Positions 60,900 through 64,000 of a stretch of 64,000 bases of DNA are shown here, piece after piece. Made by a program: the position numbers and the translations under genes. A model generated the notes under the pieces. That model saw only the letters and a list, made by a program, of their open reading frames with translations, made no database searches and was not told the DNA's origin. Source of the stretch: Paenibacillus durus (lineage in GTDB: Bacteria > Bacillota > Bacilli > Paenibacillales > Paenibacillaceae); NCBI RefSeq assembly GCF_000756615.1, contig NZ_CP009288.1, forward strand, positions 3,472,001 to 3,536,000, read 5' to 3'. The stretch's first letter is position 1. Each line of letters opens with the position of its first letter.

Positions 60900-62359
60900 G
60901 TATTTCCCTCCTCCCGATCATGATTTTCCTCCGGCATGGGCAGGCTCTCCTGCCCCATCGTCTCCACTTCCGGAGACGGCTCCGCAAGCTGCAGGTACAC
61001 CGTAACCCTAGTGCCTTTGCCAAGCTCGCTTTCAATTTCCATCGTTCCGCCATGAAGCTCCACCAGCTGCTGAGAAATAGCCAGACCAAGCCCGGTGCCG
61101 CCATTAAGCGAATCCACCTGGAAGAAGCGGTCTTTAACCCGGTTTAAGTGATCCTGGCTGATGCCGATTCCGCTATCCTGCACCACGATTTCGGCCTTTT
61201 CCTCGTCAGCACGGCGCGCAGAAAGCATGATGACTGAGCCTTCATGCGAGAATTTAACCGCATTGTCTGTCAAATTCAGGAACACCTGCTTCAGCCGGTT
61301 AGCGTCGCCTCTGACATAAATGCCTTCTTCCGCCTCCAGCACAAGCCTGATGCTCTTTTTCTCAGCTTTGGCCCACAGATTCAGAATAATTTCCTGCAGC
61401 AGCTCTTTTACACCTACGATGCCGATGGAAAGCTTCATTTCATTCTGATGCAGCTTGGAGAAGTCGAGGATCTCCTCGACAAGCCCAATCAGCCGGTCGC
61501 TCTCCTTGGAAATAATGCTCATACCGAGCTTTGTTTCTTCGGGGTCGTAACCGCCGGAGATTAACGTCTCGCTCCAGCCCTTGATGCTGGTCAGCGGCGT
61601 CCTGAGTTCATGCGATATCGAGGAGATAAAATCGTCCTTGATCTGATTGCTCCGCACAATCTCCTCGGCCAAGTAATTCAGGGTGGAAGCAAGCTCGCCG
61701 ATCTCGTAAAGATAATCTCCCTTAATGCGCGCATTGAATTTGCCTTTGGCCATTTGCGCGGATACCGCCGTAATATTGTTCAACGGCTTGATAATTGAGT
61801 TGGCCAACCCGAAGCTGAAAGCGGCGACGACCGCAAGTACGGCTATGCCAACGCTAACCGAGATAAGAGTGACGTTAAACAAATCGGCGTTCACTCCTTC
61901 AACAGAGGTCACATAACGCAGCACATAGGAGTCGCGGCCGTGGATTTGCAGCACTTTGGAGACGGCCATAACGTTTTCGTTAGTTCCCGGCTGTCTGCCG
62001 ACCCACCGTCCGATTCCGCCGCCGACCGCTTCCGGCACATCGCTCGTCGTAATCGTCCGGTCAGGCTGGAAGCCCGTCGAGCTTGTGATCATATCGCCTT
62101 TCAGTGTAAGCACTTGAAGCTCCGTATCCTTTAGTTCGAAGCTGCGCAGCAGCTCCTGCAGGGAAATCGGGGAGTCCCTACTAGTGACCCGATAAAAATA
62201 TTCCGCCTGATTGAGTTGTGTCGTAATCCGGGTATAGATGCTGTCATAGTAATACGTCCGAATTACGATCAGAAAGATGACTTCCACGAGGAGAAGCGCC
62301 AAAAAAACTACAAGAATGTAGTGTAAAACAATCTGTCTGCGCATCCCCTTCTTGATCAT
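60896..62359 (-). CDS. HAMP-type sensor histidine kinase
   Basis: A 487-residue membrane kinase. First membrane segment (LHYILVVFLALLLVEVIFLI), an extracytoplasmic sensing domain to about 165, a second segment, then HAMP (SIIKPLNNITAVSAQMAKGK), HisKA with the phosphorylated His (SISHELRTPLTSIKGWSETL), and HATPase motifs N (LTDNAVKFS), G1 (VVQDSGIGIS) and G2 (GTGLGLAISQQ). Its ATG overlaps the response-regulator stop (ATGA) and GTCAGGGACA precedes it. Probable partner of the adjacent response regulator. The C-terminal tail of about 30 residues is Glu-rich and low in complexity. Confidence 0.92.
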   Translation of the reverse strand: MIKKGMRRQIVLHYILVVFLALLLVEVIFLIVIRTYYYDSIYTRITTQLNQAEYFYRVTSRDSPISLQELLRSFELKDTELQVLTLKGDMITSSTGFQPDRTITTSDVPEAVGGGIGRWVGRQPGTNENVMAVSKVLQIHGRDSYVLRYVTSVEGVNADLFNVTLISVSVGIAVLAVVAAFSFGLANSIIKPLNNITAVSAQMAKGKFNARIKGDYLYEIGELASTLNYLAEEIVRSNQIKDDFISSISHELRTPLTSIKGWSETLISGGYDPEETKLGMSIISKESDRLIGLVEEILDFSKLHQNEMKLSIGIVGVKELLQEIILNLWAKAEKKSIRLVLEAEEGIYVRGDANRLKQVFLNLTDNAVKFSHEGSVIMLSARRADEEKAEIVVQDSGIGISQDHLNRVKDRFFQVDSLNGGTGLGLAISQQLVELHGGTMEIESELGKGTRVTVYLQLAEPSPEVETMGQESLPMPEENHDREEGNT

Positions 62360-63054
62360 TGTCCCTGACCTTTCCACTTATAACCGTGCCCCCATACTGT
62401 CTGCAGATATTCGGGCTCCGATGGGTTGTTTTCGATTTTTTGACGCAGCCTGCGGATGTTGACGTCTACGATCTTCGGGTCGCCCATATACTCCTTGCCC
62501 CACACATGATCGAGCAGAAGATCCCGGCTGAGCGGTGTATTTTCTTTTTCAAAGAAAAACTGCACGAGCGAAAATTCGGTCGGTGTAAGCTCGATAGGAG
62601 TTCCGCTGCGCTTGAATTGCTTGGAAATGAGATCCAGCGTAAACGGGCCGGACTGAAAAGACACCTTGGCGGACTGCTCCCGGTGCACATTCACTCTCCG
62701 GAGGAGCGATTGGATGCGGGCGATCAGCTCCGTCGGGCTGAAAGGCTTGCTGACATGATCGTCGGCGCCGACGGACAGCGCATATACCTTATCCTGCTCC
62801 TGCACCTTGGCCGTCAGAAAAATGATGCCGATCCGTTCATTCGTCTCGCGGATTCGTCTGCATACTTCGAAACCGTCAATACCCGGCACCATCACGTCTA
62901 GCAGCGCGATATCAATATCGGGTACCGCATTCAGCTTGGCGAGAGCTTCATTGCCGTCGCCCGCTTCCAGCACTTCAAACCCGTTGCGTTTCAAGTTGAT
63001 GACAATAAAACTGCGGATGGATTCTTCATCCTCCAGTATGAGCACCTTACTCAT
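62356..63054 (-). CDS. OmpR/PhoB-family response regulator
   Basis: A 232-residue DNA-binding regulator. The receiver domain has the acidic pair (LEDEESIRSF), the phosphorylated Asp in DIALLDVMVPG, and Lys in DDHVSKPFSPTELIARIQSL. The winged-helix effector ends DVNIRRLRQKIENNPSEPEY, LQTVWGHGYKWKG. Overlaps both neighbours (8 bases with the VCBS-repeat gene, 4 bases with the kinase), so translation is coupled. Receives phosphate from the kinase downstream. Targets not identified. Confidence 0.93.
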   Translation of the reverse strand: MSKVLILEDEESIRSFIVINLKRNGFEVLEAGDGNEALAKLNAVPDIDIALLDVMVPGIDGFEVCRRIRETNERIGIIFLTAKVQEQDKVYALSVGADDHVSKPFSPTELIARIQSLLRRVNVHREQSAKVSFQSGPFTLDLISKQFKRSGTPIELTPTEFSLVQFFFEKENTPLSRDLLLDHVWGKEYMGDPKIVDVNIRRLRQKIENNPSEPEYLQTVWGHGYKWKGQGQ

Positions 63055-64000
63055 TGATTCCCTTCCTCTCTGCGGGAACCGTAGTGTTCCCTTTCTTTAT
63101 TCCGTCTGCATTCTGCTCCAGCTTACCCCGATACCCGATGATTGTGTCCGCATCCTGGCCCCAAAGCTCCCAGCCGTCATCTTTCACCCGATTCCACTCC
63201 TCCGTGGAGAAAAAGGAAATTTCGGCAACCGTCTCTCCGGTGTCGGTCATGATGAACTTGAGATACCGATTCTGCACGGATTTCGTATCAACCGTAACCT
63301 TGCCGTGCCATGACGGAGGAAAGTTCAGTGTAAACCGGTCTGATGGATCACGATACTGCTGCAGCGCGAAGACCAGACCTTCCTTTCCATCCCATTTATA
63401 GTAAGAGTAGAACCAGGGGACGGCATCCGCCTCGAAATTCTCCCAGCCGGACGGTCTTTCCATCAGGCCGATTTCGATAATGCCATCTCCATTGATGTCC
63501 CCGCTTGAAATCCGGCGATCCTTAAAGGTACTGTCGTCTCCGGAAAGTACGACTCTGAAACGGTTATTCTCCATAACGACCATATAACTGTAGGCGGAAT
63601 GCGAATTGACGGCGGCATCGAGAACGATGCCTTCTTTACCTTTCGCTACCTTGCCGACAGCCACGTTGTAGTAATTATTAATGTAAGGATCGAGATTCTC
63701 CAGCCGGTCAAGCTCCTTGAACCCGCCGTTGTACTGATAGGTCGACAATGTGGAGGACTCGTTCCGCTTGAGCGAAACGACCGTTATGTCATCCATCCCG
63801 TCTCCGTTCAAATCATCGATCACATATTTGGTGTAGGGGAGCGTCAGCATTTCTTCCAGTGAAGTACCTGAATAGCTGTACACGACCAGACCTTTCTGCA
63901 GCCCTTCGTCTCCCCGGGAATAGCCGGCTATGATTTCCGGTATGCCATCACCCGTCAAGTCCCTGATTTCGACTGATTCAAGCACGGTGCCCGCGCCGTC
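63047..64000 (-). CDS. VCBS/FG-GAP repeat protein (5' part missing)
   Basis: The frame is open through the right edge (the codons before the GTG at 63985 read DGAGT), so the N-terminus is outside the window. The visible 318 residues hold FG-GAP/VCBS calcium-binding repeats: IRDLTGDGIPEIIAGYSRGD, IDDLNGDGMDDITVVSLKRN and SGDINGDGIIEIGLMERPSG, as in extracellular beta-propeller proteins. It overlaps the response-regulator gene by 8 bases. As first gene of a two-component operon it may be an extracellular sensor or a target-associated protein. No signal peptide can be checked. Confidence 0.75.
   Translation of the reverse strand, partial: DGAGTVLESVEIRDLTGDGIPEIIAGYSRGDEGLQKGLVVYSYSGTSLEEMLTLPYTKYVIDDLNGDGMDDITVVSLKRNESSTLSTYQYNGGFKELDRLENLDPYINNYYNVAVGKVAKGKEGIVLDAAVNSHSAYSYMVVMENNRFRVVLSGDDSTFKDRRISSGDINGDGIIEIGLMERPSGWENFEADAVPWFYSYYKWDGKEGLVFALQQYRDPSDRFTLNFPPSWHGKVTVDTKSVQNRYLKFIMTDTGETVAEISFFSTEEWNRVKDDGWELWGQDADTIIGYRGKLEQNADGIKKGNTTVPAERKGINE

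Overview
The window reads as a chromosomal segment from a Firmicute of the Paenibacillaceae, most likely a Paenibacillus. This rests on gene families and layout, not on a database search: strong AGGAGG-type ribosome binding sites, moderate GC (about half, judged by eye), a lone FabH-like synthase under a FapR-type operator, a XerS-like recombinase, a PspA/DUF4178 pair, a Gram-positive Pel operon, and a thiC gene behind a TPP riboswitch. No tRNA, rRNA or CRISPR array was seen.

Layout. 1-4.2 kb: a DUF3900 protein (cut by the window edge), a tyrosine recombinase, and a LysR regulator divergent from an APC-type amino-acid transporter that carries an in-frame stop. 4.2-10.8 kb: a secreted PQQ-type beta-propeller protein, then an AT-richer stretch with a PadR / membrane protein / DUF4825 operon, a FabH-like synthase and a secreted subtilisin. 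10.9-20.1 kb: a zinc-ribbon mini-protein, a WYL regulator, a Gfo/Idh oxidoreductase, TPP riboswitch-thiC, an unknown beta-propeller-like protein, and an SgrR-type regulator divergent from an MFS exporter. 20.1-26 kb: a repeat-littered, partly decayed stretch with an HxlR regulator and its tandem operators, an MFS remnant, an aldo/keto reductase, a truncated AbrB-type membrane protein, a flavodoxin, an autoregulated TetR gene, a GNAT enzyme and XerS. 26-33.5 kb: mobB-moeA, DUF4178, pspA, pyrK-pyrD with a small LpdD-like gene, a lipoprotein polysaccharide deacetylase and a LysM/3D wall protein. 33.8-37.4 kb: ppk and ppx, convergent with overlapping 3' ends.

37.5-49.9 kb is the most striking part. 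It holds a single-strand Gram-positive pel exopolysaccharide operon: a UDP-sugar epimerase fused to the c-di-GMP receptor PelD, then PelE, a DUF2194 PelA-type deacetylase, PelF, PelG fused to a CotH-kinase domain, a VTC-type polyphosphate polymerase and a DUF4956 membrane protein. A secreted DUF4832 glycoside-hydrolase-like protein diverges from it. The gene set suggests a c-di-GMP-controlled matrix polysaccharide whose export machine is covalently joined to a phosphotransfer module and is transcribed with a polyphosphate polymerase, a few kilobases from the classical polyphosphate genes.

50-64 kb: a polar amino-acid ABC importer, a GH13 alpha-glycosidase, glycogen genes (glgB-glgA divergent from glgC, with GlgB carrying an unusual lysine/alanine-rich tail), and a translationally coupled operon of a VCBS-repeat protein (cut by the window edge), an OmpR-type response regulator, a HAMP histidine kinase and a tandem-GNAT protein.
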